Shown here in pieces: positions 23,375-35,091 of a DNA stretch of 64,000 bases; the first letter of the stretch is position 1, and the number at the start of each line of letters is the position of its first letter. This DNA is from Azolla caroliniana (lineage: Eukaryota; Polypodiophyta), in the NCBI GenBank assembly GCA_043228905.1, contig JBHGNT010000001.1, positions 36,518,001 to 36,582,000 on the forward strand. The letters are read 5' to 3'. A model generated the notes under the pieces. That model saw only the letters and a list, made by a program, of their open reading frames with translations. It did no database searches and was not told where the DNA came from. The position numbers and the translations under genes are program-made.

Positions 23375-24979
23375 TCACGGAAATGGCATCCAAGCCGACG
23401 CGTAAATGGTAGCCTGGTCTTTCCATGTGAGGGTAAATCCATGGTGGCGTTGTTGTTGGTGTTGGTGCCGGTGGTCTTGCTGGGCTTCATGATCATGTAC
23501 TTCGGTGAGAACGTCGGTTACAGTAGTGGCGCCACCATTGATCATATACCCCCACGATCCTTCTTTGTAACGCTTGAGCAACGCTTTCACGTCATCGAAG
23601 ACATCCTCGCTGAACCCTTTGGCCACAAACCCGGCTTCGTACATGCGCTCGTTCCACTGCGAAGACTTCTCCCGGATCTCGTGTTGCGAGCTCTCCGGCA
23701 CCCTGTCGGCGCATGCCACAATGTGTAGGATGCTTCGCGATGCCGCTCGCTCCAATGCCAGGCGCTCGCTGCTTGTCTTGGGCATGCAGTAATCTAATGA
23801 GTCGAAGAAGAGGGAGTAGAATCGAAGCGCTTCGGAGAACGAGTCTTCCAATGACCGGGCTGTCGAAGCTGCACTGAGGTCGACATCGTCCTCTACGAGA
23901 GTGATGATTTTAGGGTTAAGGTTATGGAGTGTGCACAAGAGCGCATGGCGTTGGGAAGGTGGTACGCGGTGCAAGGTTTGGACACAATTGATTACCAGTG
24001 CCTCCGAGGCATGTTCACTAGAGTGGCCTACAAATGATGATGATGATGAGGAGGAGGAGGAGGAGGAGGATGAATGCTGCATGAGATGGGGCGCGAAGTC
24101 TGCGTGTCCAATGGTGGCCTCGTGTTGGAGGAGGTGGTGAAGGTCAGTGTGGTGCACGAGATTGAACTGGAAGGGGACGCCCATGAGCCGCGCGAATTTC
24201 TCTAAACGAATACCGACTTCCTCCATCACCTTCGTGAGTGAGTCATGATGAGTGCTCTCGGAGGAGGAGGAGTCGAGGCTGCCTTCTCCTCCTCCGGCTT
24301 GGTTGAAAACCACGGTGGTCAAGCGCAGAAGATTGGGCGCCCCCTCGGGCCGCGTCGCGAGTGCTTCAAGAAGAGTGGGCCACTGAGTACACAATGTGTC
24401 GGACATGTCGATGATGTGGACCCTCGACTCGCCTTCGAGCGCCTCTAGGATCGCGCCATTGCTCGCCACGTGGCCGAACGTGGTCCACGGGCTCGCCTCC
24501 TGGAACTTGAGGATGGTCTTGCGCATGGTCTCGAAGTTGTGACTACGCTCGGACGCGGCGCACAGAGTGGCGTAGGTGCTGGGCCCGCTGCCGGAGAGGC
24601 GGCAGAAGAGGGCATGCATGAAGGCCCACGCGAGGCGTTGCTCGTGAGAGCCGTAAGGGGAGGCGAGCTCGTTGAGCACCCAGAGGAGTTGTTGCGTGTG
24701 GCCGGCATTGTTGTCGAGGTCATCGATGTCAAGTAGCGCAGAGGCCATGGAGGCGGCGCATTCTTGTAGCAGGTTGGTCGCCCAATCGGTGCCGTGCAGC
24801 AGGTCAAGGTGAGTAAGGTTGAGTGCCCCGTGACCACTAGCCACACTCTCGGCATGCCCGCTTCTTCTTAATCTACGTTGTTGTTGTTGTTGTTGTTGTT
24901 GTTGGGCCATGTTGTTGTTGAGTAAAGAAGTCACACGTGATCTAGATATAGATATCGCGCGCAACATAGTATTATTCAT
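23375..24979 (-). CDS. GRAS transcriptional regulator, SHORT-ROOT subfamily
   Basis: A single uninterrupted frame of 534 residues. After a low-complexity N-terminus with a poly-Gln run (about residues 25-34), the full GRAS domain follows: leucine-rich region I (WATNLLQECAASMASALL, about 66-83), TFGHVASNGAILEALEGE, the VHIID motif (187-191, continuing MSDTLCTQWPTLLEALATR), leucine-rich region II, a PFYRE-equivalent RFYSLFFDSLDYCMP, and the C-terminal SAW motif with WKDQATIYASAWMPFP as the last residues. The FGHVASNGAI and CTQWPTLLEALATR wording is typical of SHORT-ROOT proteins, which with SCARECROW control cell-layer patterning. A poly-Ser run (about 303-315) and a His/Gln-rich insert near the C-terminus are lineage-specific. 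The coding region is clearly richer in GC than its flanks. An in-frame ATG at residue 24 is an alternative start. Confidence 0.95.
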   Translation of the reverse strand: MNNTMLRAISISRSRVTSLLNNNMAQQQQQQQQQRRLRRSGHAESVASGHGALNLTHLDLLHGTDWATNLLQECAASMASALLDIDDLDNNAGHTQQLLWVLNELASPYGSHEQRLAWAFMHALFCRLSGSGPSTYATLCAASERSHNFETMRKTILKFQEASPWTTFGHVASNGAILEALEGESRVHIIDMSDTLCTQWPTLLEALATRPEGAPNLLRLTTVVFNQAGGGEGSLDSSSSESTHHDSLTKVMEEVGIRLEKFARLMGVPFQFNLVHHTDLHHLLQHEATIGHADFAPHLMQHSSSSSSSSSSSSSFVGHSSEHASEALVINCVQTLHRVPPSQRHALLCTLHNLNPKIITLVEDDVDLSAASTARSLEDSFSEALRFYSLFFDSLDYCMPKTSSERLALERAASRSILHIVACADRVPESSQHEIREKSSQWNERMYEAGFVAKGFSEDVFDDVKALLKRYKEGSWGYMINGGATTVTDVLTEVHDHEAQQDHRHQHQQQRHHGFTLTWKDQATIYASAWMPFP

Positions 24980-25020
24980 TGTTAAGATCGAGCATGGACA
25001 CCGCCCCGATTCGTCTACGG

Positions 25021-25026
25021 ATTCTT

Positions 25027-25056
<30 letters not shown>
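25021..25056. repeat. (TTC)n tract in the SHR-type gene leader
   Basis: About twelve TTC triplets (GAA on the gene's strand) lie about 40 bases upstream of the GRAS start codon, so probably in its 5' leader. Confidence 0.8.
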
Positions 25057-25057
<1 letters not shown>

Positions 25058-28000
25058 GTCCCAAGGAAAGGGGAAAGAAGAGAAGAAGTATTATTACTTA
25101 ATGGCTATTCATTCATTCTTCATTGTTCTTTGTTCTCCCTCCTCCAGGAGGAGAATGAAGAGGAGAGGACTGACTGAATGTGACGTTGTATCCCAAGAGA
25201 AGCAAACATCAGTTAGTGGATGTCTCCATCATCCCTTGCAAGAAGCGCTTTTTTGCCCTTTTGTTTTGCTTTCCATGCTTTTTCGTAAGATTCCTTCCAC
25301 AAACAACTGCTTTTTTCTTGTGGTACCACATGGATATCATGTTATAATAATCTTCTTAATGTCATTGCCCACATTTGATCTCTCTGTCTCTCTGTCTCTG
25401 TCACTCTCTCCCGACAACCTCGTTGGGTATCGGCCCTTAAGGGGAATATATGTCTGTCTGTCTGTCAGTCCCATCTAGTTTGTTCCCAATAGCATCGAGA
25501 AACGCAAAAGCTAGGAAAAGCAGAGCTTTTCTCCCCCCACCTCACTTTGCGTAAACCTTTTTCCTCCCAAGTTTTTTCAAAACCTCTGGGAACGGAGAGA
25601 GAGAGAGAGAGAGAGTCTATAGGGATCAGCAACGGCTCAGCTCGGCTTAGGTTTGAGCTTGACTAAACGGTTTGAGCTCGGTTCGTCTTGGCTTGAGCCT
25701 TGCTAAACCGGCTCAAGCCGTTTAAGCCGTTTGGAAACTTGAGAGAGAGAGAGGGAGAGAGGGAGAGAGAGAGGGTTGTACCCGAACGTGTACATGTTTC
25801 AAGAGTTGATTAGATTAATATGCTCATTGTATTGAGGGCCAAACCGTGAGAATGTTGATACCTCTCCTTCATCCATTTGCTACCTCGAAATCCAATGCGG
25901 GGAATTGTTTATGAAATTTAACACTTTGTAAAAGTAGTCGAGGAAAACATTTTTTACGCCTATGATATGATTATTTAACACGTGTTTCATTTTCCAAAAT
26001 TGAATGATTGTGACACATTAGTTCTCACAATATCGCAGTTGAACAATGCTCTAAAATATTTCACTTTATACAATCATTTATACAATTTCCTATCGTTTTC
26101 ACATTGGTTTACCATTTTCCATTTTACACACCATTTCTTTAGTCAACTTTTCTTCTAAGATTGTGATAATCTCTCATATAATTTGGTTTCGAGACACTTA
26201 GATACGTCAATATTACTCTATGGAACCTAAGTCTTTTACTCAAAAACCTTGTTGATTGATGAATGGTGTGTCCCAAGTACTTCATGTAATTTGCAACAAG
26301 TGGAAGATCATCCATGTACTATATAGCTACTTAGTGACAATGTAGGGAAGCTTCCTAATCCAATTTCATTTCTATTGGATATTAGAGATTTATTGGACTT
26401 TCTTGATTTTCTATCCGTTATAAGTTCTCCTTTATACTTCTACAAACATCTTTTTTGATATTGCATGAAACCATTGCATAACTAGGTTGCTTGGGATAAT
26501 GACTTTTTGTGAGTGAAAAGCACTGCTTAGTAAAACAAGGAAAAAATATTTCTTCTTTCTTGATTTTCTATCCATTATAAAATCCTTTGTGACCCCTCTC
26601 CACTCTTCTTTGGTGTAAAAGCTCTACATTTCATTGTCTCACTATTGCGTGAAAACCATTGCATAGCAAGATTATTTGGGATAATGACTTTTTGTGAGTA
26701 AGAAATATGCACTGAGCTCATCCTAATTCATCTTCATTTCTTGTTAGGTAATACCACTTTAGTAGAATTTCTTAGTTTTCTTCACCATCAAATATTTGTG
26801 GGTAGAGAACACTTGTAGGTTCATTCATAACATTTGTACCTTCTTAATTTGTGATTGTCTTTTGAAAAATCGGTATTTGGTTATGATGGGATCACAAGCT
26901 TAACATTTTTGCATTTTGCATCCTTCTTATTGTCTTCCTCGTCATGCCATTTCACACTGTAGAGGGGCCAAATGGGTTCATTTGAAGAGGATGTAATTAT
27001 ATGCATTGATATTGAATATCACTAACCATGGAAATTGGGATCTCAAAGCGTGAGGGTTGTAGAGATGATACTTGTTAAGGGAAATAGTGTGTTATTCTTT
27101 GGTTTTAATACCCTCTCAAGTCATAATACTTCCAATCTAGAATATTGTTCATATGCCAAATTTATGCAAGAAACACACGTTTTATACTCGTAAGTTTCGT
27201 GGAACTATCATTCATTAGGTGCCAATACCTAATGCTAATGGCTTGTTATAGTGTGAAAAGACCCTTTAGGGCTTCTAACTTATTTAAAAGAGCAAGACCT
27301 AAACCCACTTTCCTCCATATAACTTTTCTACACTAATGGATTAAGATACACATGTTTTTTACTTAGCATTAATCTATTTATTTCATGGGACATCTCATAA
27401 ATTTATTATGCAATAACTATCTATCTTATTAAGACATACACATATTCTTAATTGGTGTGGTGATTAGATTTGTGTAGTAGTTATGATCTATTTTATTAAG
27501 ACATACACATTTCTTAATCGTTGTGATGATTAGATTTGTGTTAACGTTATTAGTTTAACTTAAGAAGCCATCGAGGCTTCCATGGTAGTTGTATGAAGTT
27601 AAAAGATAAGTGCTTTTATTTGTCTTAAGTATGGTGTTGTCTTTGCCATTGGGAAGTGACACCATGCTCCCTTGGGCCTTGGTTAACCCACCATGAGGAT
27701 GACAACCTCTCCCTTTCTCTCTCAAAAACAAAAATACAACCATTTATGTACATATATAAGTCGTTGCTTTTTGTGCAACCATAGATAATATAATAAAATA
27801 TTAAATAGTGCATGAATTAAATGAAATCACTCTCTATGTATTTACTCATTAGGTCAAATTACTTTGTCTCTTGCAAAAGGATTACTCTATTCTTACAATA
27901 TATCATGCATGGGATCTATAGGATTCACTTGTTGTGTTTGACTCTCGAGTGTATGTACCCGATGGCTAAGAAAAAACCGTGAAGATTTTAATTGAGATTG

Positions 28001-28740
28001 AGGAGCATTAGTATGTGTAAGAAACCATTGACTTGGAGGTAGACTATGGTGTCATTGTATGGGTTAGATAAGACGCAAGTTTGCCCCAAAGATGACATCG
28101 AGTGCTTATTGAGTGCCAAAGATTGTGTGAGCATGCATAACCATCATGCATGTTACAACCAAATCTTGTGTGATGAAGAAATGTCGGGCCTACATTATTT
28201 ATCCCTTACTTAAATATCTATGGACTTTTGGTACCTTAGGGATGTTAAGGCCATTGAGTCCTTTGGGATAAGAGGTGATTGTGAGGCATCCCTTGTGTTT
28301 GGTTCATTTAGGATTACATTTTTTTACGTGTCTATACAGGTGGTCCAAGATTGCTCATGCAAGATTCCACATGTTTGAAATTCTTGATAAATAGAACCAC
28401 TTTAATACATCACTCGTATATAGTTGGGTGGTTTATGAAGCCCCGGACCCCTACATTATCGTGTTATTTGTTTGTCTCATTAATTATGATTCAGGAGACT
28501 CTAAAACCCTTTTATCTCTCAAAAAACATATTTGTCTCAATAAAACCTTGTCTAACCCTCCAACAAATTTAATCTGTTGAAAACCTTTCTCCAGTCTCAC
28601 TTACCAATCGTCATTTCTCAAACACGTTTCTCAGCCTTTTCTCATCTCCATAACTCTTTTTCTTAACATTTTTTCGTCTCGTTAACCCCTTTAAATCTCT
28701 CAAAAACTCTTTTTAATCTATAGAGCGCTTCTCTTTCTCT
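25057..28740. other. Intergenic, with local duplications
   Basis: No gene seen. A palindrome-rich stretch at about 25628-25740 repeats variants of GGTTTGAGCTCGG and AAACCGGCTCAAGCCG and may be a foldback or MITE remnant. A diverged tandem duplication at about 26400-26705 repeats CTTGATTTTCTATCC (26403, 26559) and TTGGGATAATGACTTTTTGT (26491, 26676). A 67-bp offset duplication at 27427-27540 repeats TTATTAAGACATACACAT. Confidence 0.5.
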
Positions 28741-28875
28741 GTATTTGGTGAAAACACATGATTATATTAAAAAATATGTGTTTACACTAGAATGGTACTA
28801 CGACTAAGTGCTATAATTACTGCATCGAGGAAATAATTTTTACTCGCTTCAATAAAGAAAAATGCCACAGTTCAT
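28741..28875 (-). mobile_element. Very short LINE 3' fragment
   Basis: About 135 bases matching the extreme 3' end of the LINE at 5894-7103: TTGGTGAAAACACA, ATTATATTAA, then the GGTACTACGACTAAGTG and TTCAATAAAGAAAAATGCCAC stretch. It follows a CT-rich run at 28726-28740 and is followed at 28878 by a short CT run. Confidence 0.7.
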
Positions 28876-31800
28876 ACTCTCTCTCAAACCCTTTTCAATT
28901 CCCCAACCCCTTTCTATATCTCTAGAACTTTTTTGATCTCTTGAATGCCTTTTTCTCTCTTTGAAAACTCATTTCTCTTCGTCGATATTTATGTAATTTT
29001 ATATGCACAATGATTACTCTATACTATCTCTCTTATACATATCACTTGTATGAAACCTCGCATATATTGGGTGTCCTATCATCTATGGATGTTCAAAAGA
29101 CTATATCTACACTTGGAACTAGATGGATATAGTGTGGGTAAATGTTATGGCACTAATTGTGATCTTATATACAGAGAGATGCTTGCAATCATGGATGACC
29201 TATGTGATTATTTCAAGATGAATGGTTGGAATCGTCATAGTTGTTGCACTTAGAGCTTTTAGGTTCTTTAGGATTAGTTCTAATGTAGCATGTCATATAT
29301 TAATAAAAATGATCTAGGAGGAGTGAACTCTACAAGAAACATGGCCAAATAGGAGAAGATATTTAATTTGAAGAATAAATGAGAGCAATAAACATGTGAG
29401 GTTTCATGAAAGAAATAATAAAGGGACTTGTGGTGTGCCATGATTTCCATAAATTTGGATGTGTTTGCACAAAGGATCAATATGTTGTGATTGACCTTGT
29501 TGCACCATATATATCCAATGTAATTGAATGTGTGGAAGAGAATCTATCCATACATTGGGGTTGATTTTTATTCAACACTTGTCTTATGTATTAGACAATG
29601 GTGTTAATGTTGATATTTTGTTAGCATCCACTTGTTTCAGGGCCATGTAAATGTATTAATGCGACACTTGTTTTTGGCAAGTAGCACATGAACTTAATTA
29701 AAGTACACTTGCACACATATCTTTACTAGAAAGACGATGGCCAACATGAAAAGAGAAGATCAAACATGATTAATGTATGGATATATTATCCTACAAGTAA
29801 AGTCATAACAATATGGTATCTCCCTACCTTATGTAGTTAAGGGCCCTAAAAAAACGTTTCACTCTTGAGAGTTGATAGGGTATGTTTATTGATTGGGACC
29901 TTCAACCACAAGAATACTCGGACGGAGAATCATGCACACTTAGAACTTGAGAGCATGGGTAAACACTATTGACAAAATTTATGTTTGTGTGAGCATGTGT
30001 GATGGTGATAAATTGTTGACCAAAGGTGTTATATTTAGATGCAATGTATTTGAACATCATGAACATAATTTAGCCTTGCATATTCTTGATGGAGATAAAA
30101 TAGAGATTAAGTACTACAATATAAATACTATAATAACAAATTCAACTCATTACTCTAAAATAGAGATTGAATATATTTAATTATGCAAATGTGGATGTTT
30201 ATTAATAAAGTTTAGACATAATTTTGGGAACAACCTTGATTTGTTTGAATGTACGGATGTATCCAATATTCAATTGTGACTGCCTTGAGAATTGTGTTAT
30301 AGAGGGAGAATACCTTATAATTATCATGTAAAATATAGAACTCGCATCATATGCAATCCATCACCACGGGAATGTAGAGAAATGCAACTCAACGATGTAA
30401 TTCGTTTTTCTTGTTTGGAACCCCATGAATATCATTAATTTAATTATTCTTGATTGTTGTGGTAGTATCACAATGTAAGTAGTGTAGTCTAAGAAACAAA
30501 ATTAGATTGTTAGAAAACCTTGAAATAATTGTGATCCTTTATTTAATAGGTCCATATAATATGCACATTAACCAAATTTTGGCATAACAATGTTATATTT
30601 GTCAAATTCTCCTCCATACATTATGAAAGAAATAGAGTTTGACAAACATGATAGAGGAGCCCTTCTACAAGTTCCAATACAAAATATAGTCGAGAATGGC
30701 TACATTAACCTTTCATCGATGTGGTAGATGGTATTGTTGCTATCCGAAATCTTCTACAAGGAGCATGGATTTGGCAATCACACCTTCTCATGTCACATAT
30801 ATCACATCCACCAGCTAAATATGCATGCTAACATGTTTAGAATTAATTTACCGAATGAAACACGATCTTGCATTCATATATCTTATTCATAGTGAATTTC
30901 TGAGTACTTATTATTCCCTCTAGAGATATTAATGCATATGTCAATGTTTGCTTTTGTATGTCCTATTACCTTATGATGTTCACACGAACCATGGATCCTT
31001 GAAGCATGTATTTAAGACGAAAGTATTTGATCACTTCCCATTCGGATTGATCTTTTGTCCATTCATGTTGCCAATATTCATCTTTTAGTTACCAATCACT
31101 TCAAGATGTCCACTTTCGTGTTCATATATAATCAACAAGATAACCTTTTGTGATCCCATCATTTAGGATAATTCAAGCATCTTCTACAAATTAAGGGACA
31201 ATATAATGAAACATGTCAAAGTCACCCAAGTGAGTTTGAGGGAAGTATGGATTCCAAGCTATTGGCAATGAACTTGACGGATTTTGAAGTTGTATATTCA
31301 TGTATTGAGAAATGGATTGTAATAGGTTCATCATAGAAGCTCTTCATGATTTTTATTTGAGATTGTGAACCATAACAATACTCTCCTAAAACAACGGCTT
31401 TACAATATCGACATTGAAAATTTTCTCCAAGACACGTATTGAAAACGATTGGATTGTCCCAATGGCAATGGTAACAAACATGAAATATGTGATAGAAAGG
31501 AAGCATTTGATTTGGACAAGTTCTTGTTGTCAAAGCCATTCATTCGTGAACTAACTCAATTGCATTGACATGTTAGAACGTTGCTATTACATAGCATGTG
31601 TAGGAAAGAAGTCCACTACATCATGTGTGCTGTAGAGGGAAGGTAGAAAGAAGTTGAAGAAGACATCATCAACAAAATAAGCATGAAAAGGATAGCTCTC
31701 TTCCAAACAAGAAACTTGATGAAACCAACTTTGGAAAACAAAAGGATCCAATTCCTTGTTGAACAACAATATTGGTGGTACATTGATGAAGTTTCGAAAA

Positions 31801-31899
31801 ACATGCCAAAAACGGCACACATAAACGACAATAGTTTGAAGCAAGGAATAAGTTGCTTGATGTAATATCGCCTAGTGACGTGTATGAATGATGACATGC
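28876..31899. other. Intergenic, no gene recognised
   Basis: AT-rich sequence with short open frames lacking any family features. The downstream half may belong to the same decayed LTR element as the copia relic at 31900-32620, but no LTR could be delimited. Confidence 0.45.
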
Positions 31900-32620
31900 T
31901 TAGCTAGTGCTAAACATGAAGACATCGAAGAACGGGTTAGGAAGTCTAAACAATATGTTAGAAGCTAGTAGGCATGAGCACAAGCTTCTACTTCAACGAG
32001 AGTGAAACAAAATACAACAAAAGAGTATATGTTTATCAAGAACTATACTCAAAAGATTAAGTCCCTTTGTAATCCTTTTTCCTCAATCAAAGTGACGATC
32101 AATGAAGCGGTGATGGTGCAAATATTCCTCAATGATCTTTTGCAACAAATCGGTTCATTGATAGTCATTATCATCAAAAGAGACGAGCCTCGTCATTCTT
32201 TGACATTCAATTGATGCTATCTTCATCAACAAAAACCATGATAGGACTATAAATCTTGGGTTGGAAAGCCAAATATTGAACTTTCACTCAAACAATGGTC
32301 ATGATTGAGGAAGAGGAAGAATTTCAATCAACAATCGGAACATCAAGTTGAACTTTGCCGTGTTTGCCAAAGGGCAAAAGATCATGTCAAATTGACCACA
32401 TCAACTTATAAAAGTTCTGGACGATGCAATCATGTGGAGACATCGACGAACTCTCGAACTTCATAGGAAAACTTGAGTAAGAGAATTCAAGTTAGAATCC
32501 AACAACGCGTGATATTCAGTGAAGAAGCCATTATATAGAGGGTCTCAAAAATTACATTATATTCGACTAGCATTGGATTTCATGTATCCAAATCAAAACA
32601 ACTCACACCATGTAACAATA
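31900..32620 (+). mobile_element. Ty1/copia retrotransposon relic (gag and protease)
   Basis: A frame at 32002-32214 reads YTQKIKSLCNPFSSIKVTIN and then VQIFLNDLLQQIGSL, the pattern of the UBN2-type copia gag. A shift of frame then gives a stretch ending NNGHD-stop-GRGRISINNR, like the gag basic tail, and CRVCQRAKDHV resembles a worn zinc knuckle. Near 32580-32620, MYPNQNNSHHVT lines up with the copia protease site (normally D-S-G-A-S-H-H-V-T), with the catalytic Asp lost. Several stops and frameshifts make it non-functional. No integrase or reverse transcriptase follows. Confidence 0.6.
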
Positions 32621-32797
32621 GAATCCAAGATTCATCCTCATGTATGTCAACAATCAAGTAATTGGAGGAGGGGACATGCTTGCCAAACAGAAAGTGAAGG
32701 CGCCATAAGTTGCTAGATCAAGACGATGGATAAGATGCAACTTAATCATGAACATGCTTGATAAAAACTTAAAGTGACAATTTACAAATGATCTTTG

Positions 32798-32801
<4 letters not shown>

Positions 32802-32834
<33 letters not shown>
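32802..32834. repeat. (CT)n microsatellite
   Basis: About 32 bases of CT dinucleotide. Unlike the others of its kind in the window, it is not followed by a recognisable LINE 3' end; a short CA run comes next. Confidence 0.85.
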
Positions 32835-32838
<4 letters not shown>

Positions 32839-33214
32839 ACACACACATGTGGCAATTAGGTGTCAATAATATACGAACTACCTACACACATACATGTAGT
32901 CTAGTAATTCACAAATAAACAGACACACATGTATACACATAAACGGGGCCGGGTGTTAATAACAATATAGGTGTATGTATGTATGTATGTGTAGGCACAT
33001 GCATTCCGGTAGTATGCATTGACACACATGAAGTGAGATTTGGATAAATGGTTGGTTTGTGATTGAAAAGAATTGAATAGGTGTAAGGCTCCAAACGAAA
33101 GGTTTGGAATTTTGGAGGGTACAAAGCAATAGGAGATACGAAAAATACGTATGTATGTATAGAAGCTATGAATACAATACGTACATACGCACACGCATAC
33201 GTATACGTATACGA

Positions 33215-33330
33215 AAGTCTTCTCTCTTTCCCCGCAACCTCAGAGCATTATTTATCTTCTTCTCCCCATTTTTCCTTCTCCTTCTTCCTCTTCTACTTCT
33301 CTGAAGCATCAATCAAACAGAAAAGATAAG
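33215..33330 (+). other. Probable 5' untranslated exon of the gene at 35092-37820
   Basis: A pyrimidine-rich leader (TTCTTCTCCCC, CTTCTTCCTCTTC) ends in AAAGATAAG before GTATTTTC, a good donor. The next good acceptor, TCTGCAG at 35076-35082, lies 9 bases before the start codon. The transcription start is a guess. Confidence 0.5.
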
Positions 33331-33559
33331 GTATTTTCTATTTTCTCTCTCCTGCCTTTTTTCTTCCTCTCCTTGTTTCTGCTTAAATCTCTGTTTTTTT
33401 TCCATCTTTCTTTTTTGGGGGGTTTCCCTCTACTTCTTCTGTTCTCTCTTTTGTTGATAGAACCTGCCGATTTTTTTCCATTAAAAGGTTTTACGGTAGA
33501 AACATCTTTTTCAAGGTTTTCCTGGATCATTTTACTAGTTTTAATGGAGAATTTTTTCA

Positions 33560-33900
33560 CAAGGTTCAAATGGAAAATTTTCATGTTTTGAAGTGGAGGC
33601 GAGACTTAATAAGTTTTTAAGGGGGGATTCTCACAAGGTTTAAGGGTAATCTCTGCAAGTTTAGTTGCACTTTTACAAAGTTTAAGAATTAATCGACAAA
33701 CCTTAAGGGGGGATTTACAAGGTTTAAAGAATATGTAAATTAATATAAAGTTTTATAAAATGTAAGGGCTATGTACAAATTATAAGGAAAATTTTTACAG
33801 GATTAAGGGGAAGGCTTAAAAATTTCAAGGAAAAAACTTACCAATACAAGGGAAACTTGTACAATTTTCAGGGAAAATTCACAAGGTTCAGTTAAAATCA
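33560..33900. repeat. Degenerate short tandem repeat in the leader intron
   Basis: Some ten to twelve diverged copies of a unit of about 25-35 bases built from ACAAG(G/T)TTTAAGGG and GAAAATTTTT. Clear copies lie near 33632, 33674, 33700, 33718, 33795, 33865 and 33880. The array sits at the 5' end of the roughly 1.75-kb intron in the 5' untranslated region. Confidence 0.6.
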
Positions 33901-35091
33901 TAAGCTTTCTAGGGTTTCATGACGTTTTTATTGAAATCTCTTTGATAAAATGGTCTTTTGGGGTCTCATTTGTCTAAAACAAAGATGATAAATTTCGGTC
34001 AGTTTTAAGAATGTGGGCTATCTATTCTAACAGAGACATTTGTTATTTTCTTAATACATAGTTAATAGGATTTTTATGAATAGGTATTGGCGGTGATATT
34101 AGAAACTGGGAATATTTTAAGGATTTTCTTTTGTCTGGATGGTCTCAGATCGTTCTTAACTTTGGATAAGAATAATCAGACGCTTTATGTGCAAAACAAT
34201 GTTATGAAAAGATATTAGGAATTATATATCCTCAAACAAATCGAAAACTATTCCGTGGTAATGAAGATGGAACTCTTCATAGCAAAAACTGAGAAACATT
34301 GGTAGGATTTCTACTTCTGAGGGTATCATTATGTTTATTATTGTCTACAGCAAGAGAGATTTTTGGGCTATTCAAGAATGACCTTAAATCTTAAGAGAAA
34401 GGGAAATGGAGCCAAAATTTGAAGCTACGTACATGCCCGAACAATCTTATGGATGAACTATTGTTGCTGGGTTTATGTCAGAATCTTGACAACATTGATA
34501 GGGTTTTTTAAGAAACTTTTGTCAGTTTTTATTTTGCTCCCCAGATTCCCTTAGCAACCCCGTCTTGAGTAATAATACGTGTTTTTCTCTTTTTTGGGGT
34601 TTGTTCGGAGCATTAGGGAAACAACCAAAGTCTAGTCATATCTGTGGAAATAAATAGAAACTCAAGTCTATTTCTCAGTCTCACTATGCTTATCTTAGAT
34701 AACATTAGCTGGTGGCTTGTGGCCATCTATTTTGTTTTGCTAAAGTTAGTGTATGGACTAAGATATTTCAGCTGTTGAAGTATGCGTCATAAAATTTCAA
34801 AACAAGGCAGGTGGAAAAAAACCAATGGGTCTGCAATTGGAATCTGTAGAACATTGATATTATGCAAGAAGCTATCTGGGATAGAAACTGAAAGCGTGAC
34901 ATTATGTTCTTTTCTTGTTTTGAAAGTAGTATGTTTTTGAGTCTCAGATTGGTTATCTAGGGTATGAATAATTGTGGTTCCTGGGATTTTTCTTTGCTTG
35001 TAGAAACCATTTCATTTTCCAAGTTGTATTATAGGCTGATTTTGTTTTGTGGCTGCTGAAATATAGCTTCACAAATCTGCAGAAAAAAGCA

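Noticed and set aside
23441-24736. Several plus-strand frames opposite the GRAS gene
   Set aside because: Antisense shadows of a GC-rich coding region; the minus strand alone has a full conserved domain.
25628-25740. A confident transposon terminal repeat
   Set aside because: The GAGCTCGG- and CAAGCCG-type words are palindromic and repeated, but no paired terminus, transposase or target duplication could be defined.
29050-29253. 67-residue plus-strand frame with aromatic residues
   Set aside because: No family resemblance, no splice context and no conserved neighbours.
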